Source: an uncultured Oscillospiraceae bacterium (GTDB lineage: Bacteria; Bacillota; Clostridia; Oscillospirales; Oscillospiraceae). From it: 64,000 nucleotides of DNA. A program made the translations under genes and the position numbers. Positions 49,562 through 57,967 of the stretch are shown here, piece after piece. Position 1 is the stretch's first letter. Every line of letters starts with the position of its first letter. The stretch lies in the NCBI GenBank assembly GCA_944385415.1, contig CALWXC010000010.1, forward strand, positions 22,320-86,319, given 5' to 3'. Under the pieces are notes generated by a model that did not search any database, was not told the DNA's origin, and saw only the letters and a list, made by a program, of their open reading frames with translations.

Positions 49562-49921
49562 TCAGAGTATCCCACAAGGAAGCTTGGCGTCTTCATAGCA
49601 GGAGATCAGCTTGTCCAGCCATTCGTCAGAGTAACCCAGCTTTTTGCTGTCTGCGATCAGGCCAAAGTCGTCAGAGATGTATCCTGCCAGCTCATCATCC
49701 TCTGATTTTTCATAGACCGTGAGATACGCAATCTTCTCGATTTCTCTGCTGTCCTCAATGGCGGTCCTTTTTTTCAGTTCTTCAACGGCCTGATACACTC
49801 TGACCCATTCCCCATCAAAGGGATCGCACTCCCTTTGCTCTAAGAAATCGTCAATATCCAATGTTTCTAAATGGATGTTTTTCAGCGTATCAAGCAGCTT
49901 GGCCATCTGCTGTTCAACCAT
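49562..49921 (-). CDS. Acidic hypothetical protein downstream of rtcB
   Basis: A 119-residue acidic, mostly helical protein with no signal, membrane segment or known motif (KNIHLETLDIDDFLEQREC near the start; SDDFGLIADSKKLGYSDEWL near the end). The ATG at 49921 (MVEQQMAKLL) follows GCGAGGTGAAATTT; the in-frame GTG at 49930 coincides with the RBS. It starts 27 bp after rtcB and is likely co-transcribed with it. It could be an RNA-repair accessory or unrelated. Confidence 0.65.
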   Translation of the reverse strand: MVEQQMAKLLDTLKNIHLETLDIDDFLEQRECDPFDGEWVRVYQAVEELKKRTAIEDSREIEKIAYLTVYEKSEDDELAGYISDDFGLIADSKKLGYSDEWLDKLISCYEDAKLPCGIL

Positions 49922-49948
49922 AAATTTCACCTCGCAGTTCCAGGGATG

Positions 49949-51157
49949 TTACGCTTCCTCTCCGGCCTTGAAATTATAGATGGGGCGGATGATTTTCGTC
50001 ACCTCCGCCGTGGGGCCAATGTTGTCCAGAATGTCCTGCATTCCCTTGTAGGCCATGGGGCACTCGTCCAGGGTGGCCTTGCTGACCGAGGTGGTGTAGA
50101 TCTCCGCCATCTGCTTTTTGAACTCCGACACCGTGAAGGATTGCTTGGCGTCCGCCCGGCTCATCAAACGGCCGGCGCCGTGGGGGGCGGAGAAATTCCA
50201 GTCCTCGTTGCCCTTGCCCACACAGAGCAGGCTTCCGTCCCGCATATTGATGGGGATAAGCAGCTGTTCTCCCGCCTTGGCGGATACAGCGCCCTTCCGC
50301 AGAATCATGGCGTCGGTGTCGATATAGTTGTGAATGGTGGTAAACTGTTCCTCCACATGGAGCTTCATTCCCTTGATAATTTCATCCATGATCGCTTGCC
50401 GGTTGAGCATGGCAAACTGCTGGACGATCTTCATGTCATGGATATACTGCGCAAACAGTTCCCCGGACACGTAGGCCAGAGCCTTGGGAATGTTGGTCTG
50501 CTTGAGGTTTTTCAGCTTTTTCAGTTCTTTCTGAATCTCTTTTTCCCGGCCATCGGCTTTCATCTGGGCAACCAGGGCTGCAATGGAGGCGTCATCGGTG
50601 TGGTTGAGCACGTTGTAGCCCGCCTCCTGGTAGTAGCTGGCTACCTCCACGCCAAGATGGCGGCTGCCGGAGTGGACCACAATATAGAGGTTGCCCTCGT
50701 CGTCCTTATCCACTTCAATAAAGTGATTTCCGCCGCCCAGGGTGCCGATACTTTTTTCCGCCCGCAGCAAATCCACATGGCGGGCACAGCACAACTCATC
50801 CAGGTCAATCTGGCTGAGGTAGCGGTGGGCTTTGTCCCGAATGGAGAAGCCCGAGGGGATTTTTTCATAGATCAGCTTGTCCAGCTTTTGCAGCTCCAGC
50901 CGAGATTCCCGAATGCGGGTGGTCTCCATGCCGCAGCCGATATCCACCCCCACCAGATTGGGTACCACCTTGTCGGTAATGGTCATGGTGGTGCCGATGG
51001 TACAGCCCGCCCCGGCATGGATGTCGGGCATAAGCCGGATGCGGCTGCCCACTGTAAATTCCTGATTGCACAGTGCTTGCACCTGTGCGATGGAGGCACT
51101 GTCCACCACGTCGGTGAAGATTTTTGCCTCGTTGTATTTTCCTTTTATTTCAATCAT
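49949..51157 (-). CDS. rtcB: RNA-splicing ligase RtcB
   Basis: A 402-residue GTP-dependent RNA 3'-phosphate/5'-OH ligase. Metal and guanylate sites are visible: GVDIGCGM (Mn ligands, about residues 71-78), TLGGGNHFIEV (about 140-150), VVHSGSRHLG, and the nucleophilic His in SAPHGAGRLMSR (about 320). A methylated or alternative product is unlikely. The ATG at 51157 follows GCGAGGAAACG; the upstream ATG at 51178 has no RBS. It repairs cleaved tRNA or rRNA, possibly after toxin damage. Confidence 0.95.
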   Translation of the reverse strand: MIEIKGKYNEAKIFTDVVDSASIAQVQALCNQEFTVGSRIRLMPDIHAGAGCTIGTTMTITDKVVPNLVGVDIGCGMETTRIRESRLELQKLDKLIYEKIPSGFSIRDKAHRYLSQIDLDELCCARHVDLLRAEKSIGTLGGGNHFIEVDKDDEGNLYIVVHSGSRHLGVEVASYYQEAGYNVLNHTDDASIAALVAQMKADGREKEIQKELKKLKNLKQTNIPKALAYVSGELFAQYIHDMKIVQQFAMLNRQAIMDEIIKGMKLHVEEQFTTIHNYIDTDAMILRKGAVSAKAGEQLLIPINMRDGSLLCVGKGNEDWNFSAPHGAGRLMSRADAKQSFTVSEFKKQMAEIYTTSVSKATLDECPMAYKGMQDILDNIGPTAEVTKIIRPIYNFKAGEEA

Positions 51158-51234
51158 CGTTTCCTCGCTAGATTTCATGGGGCATCGCCCCGTTCCGTTT
51201 TTTGATACAGCAGTTCTTTGGCGCCTGCATCATG

Positions 51235-52622
51235 TTAAAACCGCAGCAGTCCCAGGGATTGCAGCAGCAGGAAAAATAGCATCAGAGGGGTGATGACCTT
51301 AACCATGACCACATACAGGGACTTGTGTCCAAAGCGGCAGCCGCCCAGCGTGACCTCGTCAATGACGGCTTTGGGTTTGACCACCCAGCCGATGAGAATG
51401 CAGGTGGAAATCGCCACAATCGGCATGAGAATATAGTTGCTGATATAGTCCAGCACATCCAAAATCTGACCCGGCGTGGTGCTATTGGGCAGCATCAGCT
51501 CAAAGTAGAGGAGATTGTAGCCCAGACAGACAACAATTCCGGCAGCCATAGCCACGGCGGTAACGCCCAGAATGGCTTTCTTCCGCGTCGTGCGGAACTT
51601 GTCCATCATGCTGGAGACAATGGCTTCCATAATGGAAACGGAAGAAGTCAGGGCCGCAAAAGCTACCATCAGGAAGAAGGCAGCGCCGACGACGACACCC
51701 ACAGCGCCCATGGCGCCGAAGACCTTGGGCAGGGAGACAAACATCAGGCTGGGGCCGCTGTTCATGCCTTCGGTGCCCATAAAGGTAAAGACTGCGGGCA
51801 CGATCATCAGACCAGCCAGAAACGCCACCACGGTGTCAAAAATCTCGATCTGGTTGACGGATTTGACCAGGTTGGTCTCTTTTTTCACATAGGAGCCGTA
51901 GGTCACCATGATGCCCATGGCTACGCTGATGGAATAGAACAGCTGTCCCATGGCATCCATCAGAATCATCAGAAACGTTTTGACGGTCATGCCGGAGAAG
52001 TTGGGCACCACATAGACCAAAAAGCCCTGGAGACCGGTGCGGGTATTGCCGGCCGCATCGGTATGGGTCAGAGTCAGAGAGAAGACGGCAATGGCCAGAA
52101 TCAGCACCAGGAGAATGGGCATCAGTACTTTGGAAAACCGTTCGATGCCGGTGTCCACGCCTTTATATACGATCAGCATGGTGGCCCCCAGGAAAATGAG
52201 GAACCAGAGGATGGGACTCCAGGTGGAGGTGATAAAGCCGGTAAAGTACCCATCCGCCATGGCAGCTTCAGCGCCGCCGGTCAGATAGGTGGCCAGATAT
52301 TTGAGGACCCAGCCGCCGATGGTGCAGTAGTACGGCAGGATGATCACCGGCACCAGACAGGCGATGATGCCCAGCCATCCCCAGCTGCGGTTCAGAGCCC
52401 GGTAGGCCGTCAGGGGACTCTGACCGGTTTTTCGGCCAATTGCGATTTCCGTGGTCAACAGCGTAAAGCCAAAGGTCAGCACCAGAATCAGGTAGCACAG
52501 CAGAAATACACCGCCGCCGTCCTTGGCCGCCAGATATTTCCCAGGCCCACGGCGCTGCCGGCTGCCGCCAGCACAAAGCCGATGGAACCGGTAAAATTGC
52601 CTCGCTTATGCTTGAATTCCAT
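51235..52622 (-). pseudogene. Sodium:neurotransmitter symporter (NSS) gene broken by a small deletion
   Basis: The ATG at 52622 (RBS GGAGGAG) begins MEFKHKRGNFTGSIGFVLAA and AGSAVGLGNIW, the canonical first NSS helix. The frame then jumps at 52528-52533 (CTGGCG on the minus strand) into the sequence GGGVFLLCYLILVLTFGFTL and on through helices 2-11 to the stop at 51235. The usual RFPYLA after GNIW is missing. Loss of about 16 bases between two copies of CTGGCG would explain it. Everything downstream is clean coding sequence (about 415 residues). Recent inactivation or an assembly error are the two explanations. Confidence 0.85.
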
Positions 52623-52776
52623 TGTTTTCTCCTCCAAAAAATTTCGGAGCAATCCTATTATTGCTCATTTTTGACAAGACATGCCTGAATAGTATACGGT
52701 CTTTTTCCGCCACTTTCAAGAGGTTCGGAAAGAAATGTGCTCCAAAGAAAAACATGGGAGAAATGTACTGGAAAAA

Positions 52777-52955
52777 TTTAAAAGGTTGGGAATCCGAAGG
52801 ATTCCCAACCTTTTAAAAGCGCGTTGAAGCTGTGCCGACTAATTTTCATTCGCCGCCCAACCCATCTCGTCGTGGGAAACTGCTTTTGCAAGCGAAACCG
52901 GCACCAACCCAAAAGGCGCGGCCTCAATTTTTTGCGGCATATATAACGGATTTTT
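52777..52955. repeat. Terminator hairpin and adjacent intergenic unit
   Basis: A perfect 19-bp inverted repeat (52777-52795 and 52799-52817, GAA loop) ends in AAAAGG/CCTTTT. Next to it, minus-strand 52818-52955 has an open frame without an RBS that reads plausibly (MKISRHSFNALLKGWESFGF) and runs through the hairpin. This combination looks like a dispersed intergenic repeat rather than a gene; only a genome search can tell. Confidence 0.45.
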
Positions 52956-54158
52956 TTAACGGGCGGAAGGGAGGGAAAGCTTCCCCATGACGGCGGCGTG
53001 TTTTGCACCGGTGACGGTGGGAAGAACGTTTGGAAGCCCGGCCAGGAACCGGTCGCCTAAAAGAGCAAACGCCACCGCTTCCTTGGCGTCGCTGCTCAGT
53101 CCCAAATCCTCTTGGGTACGTACGTTGACGCCGTGGGCGCCAAGCCGCCGTGTGAGGGCGGCCAAAAGCGTTGGATTGTAGCTGCCGCCGCCGCCGGCAA
53201 TCAGTTCTGTGGCCTGGTATCGGGGCAGAACATAGCGCGTATAGGCATCTGCAATGGACCAGGCGGTAAGCTCCGTCGCTGTGGCGGCCAAATCGTCAAA
53301 GGAAAGCCCGTGTTCCTGGCCATAGGAAAGAAGTTTCGCGGTGTATTGCTCCCCAAAATGCTCCCGGCCGGTGGTTTTGGGGAGAGGCAGGGTGTAATAT
53401 GCATCCTGACTGAGCGTTTTCAGCAGTGCTTCACAGACCTTGCCGCGGGCAGCGGCAGCACCATCGCGGTCAAAGCGCTCGGCCCCGTTGGTGGCAGCAG
53501 TGATCACGGCGTCAATAATCATGTTGCCTGGGCCGGTATCAAAGGCATAGACCGCCTCCGGCGACGCACCGGCGGGCAGAACGGTCATGTTGCCGATGCC
53601 GCCGATGTTCTGCAAAAGGATGGTTTCACCCTCGCGGCGGTAGAGCAGGTATTCTGTAAACGGCACAAGGGGTGCACCCTGGCCGCCGGCGGCCATGTCG
53701 GCCACACGGAAATCGGAGACGGTGGGAATCCCGGTGCGCTCCGCAATGACGGCGCCTTCGCCAATCTGTACGGTGCACCGTATGGGATAGCCGTCGGCTG
53801 TGTCTGCCACAGGGGCATGCCAGATGGTCTGGCCGTGGGATGCAATAAAATCCACATCGTCCCGACGGACTCCCGCTTCCCGAATCACAGCCAGCGCTGC
53901 GGCGGCAAAGTATTCGCCCAGCAGGAAATTTAGATAGCCCAGCTTGTCCACCGTTGCATTGTTCGGCTGAAAAAGCGCAAATATTTTTTCCCGGACCGCT
54001 TCGGGGTAAGGCATATTCTGGAAGGCCAGCAGCTTGACCTTCGGCCCGTCGCCGCTGCCGGACAGCTCCACAAGGGCAGCGTCAATTCCATCCACGGATG
54101 TGCCGGACATCAGTCCGACGGCCAGGCGGCAAGGTTTGTTGGCAATACGTTCCACCAT
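52956..54158 (-). CDS. anmK: Anhydro-N-acetylmuramic acid kinase
   Basis: A 400-residue sugar kinase that opens 1,6-anhydro-MurNAc and phosphorylates it to MurNAc-6-phosphate. Family signatures: GLMSGTSVDGIDAAL (ATP site, residues about 15-29), SHGQTIWH, GGQGAPLVPFTEYLL, NIGGIGNMT and YAFDTGPGNMIIDA, then TGREHFG and AGGGSYNP. The ATG at 54158 has AAGGAG upstream; the GTG at 54170 overlaps it. It is divergent from the murQ operon and supplies its substrate, MurNAc-6-P. Confidence 0.96.
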   Translation of the reverse strand: MVERIANKPCRLAVGLMSGTSVDGIDAALVELSGSGDGPKVKLLAFQNMPYPEAVREKIFALFQPNNATVDKLGYLNFLLGEYFAAAALAVIREAGVRRDDVDFIASHGQTIWHAPVADTADGYPIRCTVQIGEGAVIAERTGIPTVSDFRVADMAAGGQGAPLVPFTEYLLYRREGETILLQNIGGIGNMTVLPAGASPEAVYAFDTGPGNMIIDAVITAATNGAERFDRDGAAAARGKVCEALLKTLSQDAYYTLPLPKTTGREHFGEQYTAKLLSYGQEHGLSFDDLAATATELTAWSIADAYTRYVLPRYQATELIAGGGGSYNPTLLAALTRRLGAHGVNVRTQEDLGLSSDAKEAVAFALLGDRFLAGLPNVLPTVTGAKHAAVMGKLSLPSAR

Positions 54159-54236
54159 GTTGCTGTTCACTCCTTACAAAGCGTATTAGGCCGTTTTGAG
54201 AAAAATGGCCTCAAGGATTCCATGTAAATTGCATGA

Positions 54237-54307
54237 TTGAACTGGGGATGTGTGCATGTTATAATCAATTATATAGTATTTTTATCAAATGAAGCAATAT
54301 CATGATA
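54237..54307 (+). promoter_or_regulatory. Promoter region of the muropeptide operon, with palindrome
   Basis: TTGAAC (54237-54242), 17 bp, TATAAT (54260-54265). Downstream, TATCATGATA (54298-54307) is a perfect palindrome flanked by CAAT/ACAATATT, in the leader 36 bp before the start: a candidate operator. Confidence 0.65.
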
Positions 54308-54342
54308 CAATATTTCTCGATGGATGAAAAGGGGGTTTTTCA

Positions 54343-55347
54343 TTGAGCATTGTCGCGCCGCTGATGCACAGGGCTGTGGAGGAAGCCGTGTTTCCCTATG
54401 GCGAATGGGCGCTATTTGACCGGTCCGGCGTGCTGGAAATCGGAGCCACCGAAGGGGAGGGAGGACGCTGGTTTGACCTTGCCTCCCTTACAAAGCCCCA
54501 TACAGCCACAGCGGTACTGACCCTGGCATCGGAGAAAAAAATCTCTCTGGAGAACTCGGCGGGGGAGTTGCTTGGAATCACAGAAGGCGTGCTGGGTCGG
54601 AGATTGCTGGGGATTTCCCTGCGTGCGCTGCTGACCCATACGGCGCGGCTGCCTGCCTGGTATCCGTTTTATGCAGACGGCCGCCCGTTTTTTGAAATCC
54701 TGGCGGAACTTCCTACCGGCGAGGACGGAATGGTGTACAGCGACATCGGCTATATGCTTTTGCGGGAGGTGCTGTGCACCGTTACCGGGCTTACATTACA
54801 GGAGATTATCAGCCAATACGTCTCCGGGCCATTGGGGATCCAGGAACTGTGTTTTCATCCTGATCGAGCGCTGCCGCTGGTGCCGTCCTGCCGCGATAAC
54901 GCGGTGGAAGAAACCATGTGCCGGGAGCGTGGCATGGACTTTCAACGGTTCCGGCCACATTTTACCGACGTGATCGGTGAACCCAACGACGGCAATGCCT
55001 ATTATTATTTTGACGGCGTGAGCGGTCATGCCGGATTGTTCGGTACCTGCAAGGCTGTGGCCGGGCTGGGACAGTTCTATTTGAATACTGAGGACCCGGC
55101 GTATCTCGGCGCTGTCACGCCGCAGCTAGGGTGTGCTGGCCGCTGTCTGGCTTTCCACACCGGCGGGGCCTTTCCTACCGGCTGTGGACACACTGGATTT
55201 ACCGGGACAAGCCTGTGGATAGACCGTGAGGCAGGCATAGGGCTTGCCATGCTCACCAACAGGCTGTATTACGACCACTTGCCCCAAGCGGATATGAACG
55301 CCTTCCGCCGTGAAGTGCATACGGCCCTGGTGCGGGAAATCAATTGA
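54343..55347 (+). CDS. Cytoplasmic beta-lactamase-fold serine hydrolase
   Basis: A 334-residue class-C-like penicillin-recognising protein without signal peptide. SxxK is LASLTKPH (Ser near residue 48), the second motif is YSDIGY in place of YxN, and HTGFTGTSLWID occupies the third (HTG in place of KTG). The TTG at 54343 follows AAAGGGGGT; no ATG with RBS is nearer. Because the protein is cytoplasmic and heads a murein-recycling operon, an esterase or peptidase acting on imported muropeptides is likely. An effect on beta-lactams is not supported. Confidence 0.85.
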   Translation: MSIVAPLMHRAVEEAVFPYGEWALFDRSGVLEIGATEGEGGRWFDLASLTKPHTATAVLTLASEKKISLENSAGELLGITEGVLGRRLLGISLRALLTHTARLPAWYPFYADGRPFFEILAELPTGEDGMVYSDIGYMLLREVLCTVTGLTLQEIISQYVSGPLGIQELCFHPDRALPLVPSCRDNAVEETMCRERGMDFQRFRPHFTDVIGEPNDGNAYYYFDGVSGHAGLFGTCKAVAGLGQFYLNTEDPAYLGAVTPQLGCAGRCLAFHTGGAFPTGCGHTGFTGTSLWIDREAGIGLAMLTNRLYYDHLPQADMNAFRREVHTALVREIN

Positions 55348-55366
55348 GGAAAGCGAGTAGATTGCA

Positions 55367-56266
55367 TTGGAACAAATTAACAAGCTGCCGACGGAGCAGC
55401 GCAATCCCAATACCGCGGATATTGACCGCGTTTCTACCCTGGAGATCGTGCGCAGGATCAACGATGAGGACAAGAAGGTGGCCTATGCCGTGGAACGCGA
55501 ACTGGAACCCATCGCCAAGGCGGTGGATGCCATCCAGGATGCCCTCCGTTCCGGAGGAAGGCTCATCTATTGCGGCTGCGGCACCTCGGGACGCCTGGGC
55601 GTACTGGACGCCGCTGAGTGCCCGCCGACATATTCTGCTGATCCCGGCATGGTGATGGGCGTCATGGCCGGTGGGGAACGCGCCATGTTCAAGGCCGTGG
55701 AAGGCGCAGAGGACAACGCGGAAGCCGGGCGGGAGGACATGAAACAGATCAATCTCAGTGCCAAGGATGTGCTGGTGGGCATTGCCGCCAGTGGGCGGAC
55801 CCCATATGTGCTGGGAGCCATGGCCTACGCCCATGAGATTGGTGCAAAGACGGTGGCGCTCACCTGCAACAAAGCTTCGGAGATGAATGCAGTGGCCGAC
55901 ATTCCCATTGGTGTGGAGACTGGTCCCGAGGTTATCACTGGTTCCACCCGCATGAAGTGCGGTACCGCGCAGAAGATGGTGCTCAATATGCTGTCTACTG
56001 GTGCTATGATACGGCTTGGCAAGGTGTACGGCAATCTGATGGTGGATGTTATGCCGACCAATGAAAAGCTGGTCCGCCGCGCCATCTCCATTGTTGCCAC
56101 CGCCGCCGGCGTCGATGAGGAAGAGGCCCGCCGGACGCTGGAAGCGTGCGGTTTCTCGGTTAAGACCGCCATTGTGATGCTGGTTCGAGGAGAGAGTGCA
56201 GAGGCGGCCAAAGAGCGCCTGAATGCAACCGGCGGCGTAATCGCCAAAACGCTGGGGGAGGTTTGA
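55367..56266 (+). CDS. murQ: N-acetylmuramic acid 6-phosphate etherase
   Basis: A 299-residue SIS-domain lyase that removes D-lactate from MurNAc-6-P to give GlcNAc-6-P. Signature residues: LIYCGCGTSGRLGVLDAAEC (about 66-85), IAASGRTPYVLGA, GPEVITGSTRMKCGTAQKM (about 185-203) and MVDVMPTNEKL. The start is TTG at 55367, a weak RBS (GCGAG). It lies 19 bp after the serine hydrolase and its ATGA-like end overlaps nagZ by four bases with respect to an in-frame TTG. Fully consistent with AnmK. Confidence 0.97.
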   Translation: MEQINKLPTEQRNPNTADIDRVSTLEIVRRINDEDKKVAYAVERELEPIAKAVDAIQDALRSGGRLIYCGCGTSGRLGVLDAAECPPTYSADPGMVMGVMAGGERAMFKAVEGAEDNAEAGREDMKQINLSAKDVLVGIAASGRTPYVLGAMAYAHEIGAKTVALTCNKASEMNAVADIPIGVETGPEVITGSTRMKCGTAQKMVLNMLSTGAMIRLGKVYGNLMVDVMPTNEKLVRRAISIVATAAGVDEEEARRTLEACGFSVKTAIVMLVRGESAEAAKERLNATGGVIAKTLGEV

Positions 56267-56268
56267 AC

Positions 56269-57798
56269 ATGGACAGAAAATGTGCAGTCGGCCAACGGAT
56301 TATGGCCGGATTTCCCGGTACAGAGATTGACGAGGCATTTGCCGCGCTGGTGCGGGAGTACAAGATTGGCAATGTGATTTTGTTCCGCCGGAACGTGGAG
56401 AGCCGGGAACAGCTTTCCCGCCTTTGCGCCGAGCTGCGGGCACTGATCGTCGCAGAGACCGGCGTGGAGCCGCTGATTGCCATAGACCAGGAGGGCGGTG
56501 TTGTGACCCGTCTCTCTGATGATATGCTCAATACTCCGGGTGCCATGGCCCTGGCTGCCGCGGGCGGGGATGCACCGTATCGGGCCGGACTTCTCACCGC
56601 CCGCGAACTGAGCAGCTGCGGCATCAACTTTAACCTGGCTCCCGTGCTGGATGTCAACTCCAATCCGGCCAATCCCGTCATTGGCGTGCGCAGCTTTGGC
56701 GATGACCCGAAGCGGGCGCCGGCGCTGGCGTTGGAATTTTTGCGCGGCACGTTGGCTGGCGGCGTTATGGCCTGCGGCAAGCATTTTCCGGGACACGGCG
56801 ATACTGCGGTGGATTCCCATTTGGGTCTGCCTCTGGTGGAAAAAACCCGGGAAATGCTGGGAAAATGCGAACTTCTCCCATTCCGCCGGGCTATGGCGGC
56901 AGGGATTCCCGCCATTATGACGAGCCATGTGCTGTTTCCGGAGCTGGAGCCGGAGAAACTCCCGGCCACCATGTCCCGGCGCATTTTGACCGGGCTGCTG
57001 CGGGAAGAGCTGGGGTTTGGCGGAGTCATCATCAGCGACTGCATGGAGATGGACGCCATTGCAAAGTTCTACGGTACCGTGGAGGGCGCCACGGCTTCCA
57101 TCGCCGCCGGTGCGGATATTGTCTGCATTTCCCATACGGCTGCGCTGGCCAGCGAAACGGCGGAACGGCTGTACGCTGCCCTGGAGAGCGGAAAACTGCC
57201 CGATGCAGAATTTGAAGCGGCCCTTGGACGCATTGCGGAAGCCAAACGCCGCTTTGCGGTACTCCACGACCAATCCGGCACAACCGCGGAAGATGCACAG
57301 GCGGTCCGGGAGATGTTGGCCAGATCTTTTACGCTGCTGCATGGACCAATGCCGGATCTGGGCGAAAAACCGTTTTTTATTGGCAGTGGTCCCGTTCGGG
57401 CAAGCCTGGTTTCCAGTCACGTCAGAGAAACACCTCCGTTTGCCACCTACATGGCCAATACCCTCGGCGGCGATGCGCTGGTCACAGACGATGAGCCGGA
57501 CGATGCGGAGATTGCCAGGGCAGTGCAAGCGGCAGCGGAGAGCAGCTGCATCGTTCTCGGCACCTACAACGCACATTTAAAGCCGGGACAGCTGGCACTG
57601 ATGAAGGCACTGGGGGCGCTTGGCAAGCCAATGGTGGTAGCCGCCCTGCGAAATCCCTATGATCTGCTGAGCCTGCCGGATGGCGCTGCCGGTATTGCCG
57701 TCTGGGAATATACAATCCGCGCATTGGAAACCTTGGCGCCATTCCTTGCGAAAAAGCGCGAATTTACAGGCAGGATGCCCCTGATTCATACCTTTTAG
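56269..57798 (+). CDS. nagZ: Beta-N-acetylhexosaminidase NagZ (GH3)
   Basis: A 509-residue GH3 glucosaminidase that splits GlcNAc-(anhydro)MurNAc. Key sites: AIDQEGGVVTRL (about residues 69-80), KHFPGHGDTAVDSH with the Asp-His catalytic pair (about 168-181), and the nucleophile Asp in ISDCMEMDAI (about 254). A C-terminal GH3_C-like domain of about 150 residues follows. No signal peptide, so cleavage occurs in the cytoplasm after uptake. The ATG at 56269 has GGGGAGG seven bases upstream. Confidence 0.93.
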   Translation: MDRKCAVGQRIMAGFPGTEIDEAFAALVREYKIGNVILFRRNVESREQLSRLCAELRALIVAETGVEPLIAIDQEGGVVTRLSDDMLNTPGAMALAAAGGDAPYRAGLLTARELSSCGINFNLAPVLDVNSNPANPVIGVRSFGDDPKRAPALALEFLRGTLAGGVMACGKHFPGHGDTAVDSHLGLPLVEKTREMLGKCELLPFRRAMAAGIPAIMTSHVLFPELEPEKLPATMSRRILTGLLREELGFGGVIISDCMEMDAIAKFYGTVEGATASIAAGADIVCISHTAALASETAERLYAALESGKLPDAEFEAALGRIAEAKRRFAVLHDQSGTTAEDAQAVREMLARSFTLLHGPMPDLGEKPFFIGSGPVRASLVSSHVRETPPFATYMANTLGGDALVTDDEPDDAEIARAVQAAAESSCIVLGTYNAHLKPGQLALMKALGALGKPMVVAALRNPYDLLSLPDGAAGIAVWEYTIRALETLAPFLAKKREFTGRMPLIHTF

Positions 57799-57860
57799 AT
57801 GAAATGCAAAATTTTTGAAATTCAGAAACAGTATATTTTGTGAAACTGCACTTTTATTTC

Positions 57861-57889
57861 TTTACATTTTGTGACGAAACTGTTAAAAT
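57861..57889 (+). promoter_or_regulatory. Internal promoter before the ABC importer genes
   Basis: TTTACA (57861-57866), 17 bp, TAAAAT (57884-57889), 78 bp before the substrate-binding-protein start. Confidence 0.65.
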
Positions 57890-57967
57890 GTCTTTAAAAT
57901 AAAGATGCAGTATGTGTCTTTTTTAGATAGGAGAAAAGTTAAATTACAGGAAAATAAGGAGGAAATC

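Noticed and set aside
51325..52674. 449-residue plus-strand frame across the NSS pseudogene
   Set aside because: His/Gln/Gly-rich, without RBS or domain; the minus strand encodes the recognisable transporter.
55825..57576. 583-residue minus-strand frame across murQ/nagZ
   Set aside because: No RBS or motif and antisense to two well-defined enzymes.
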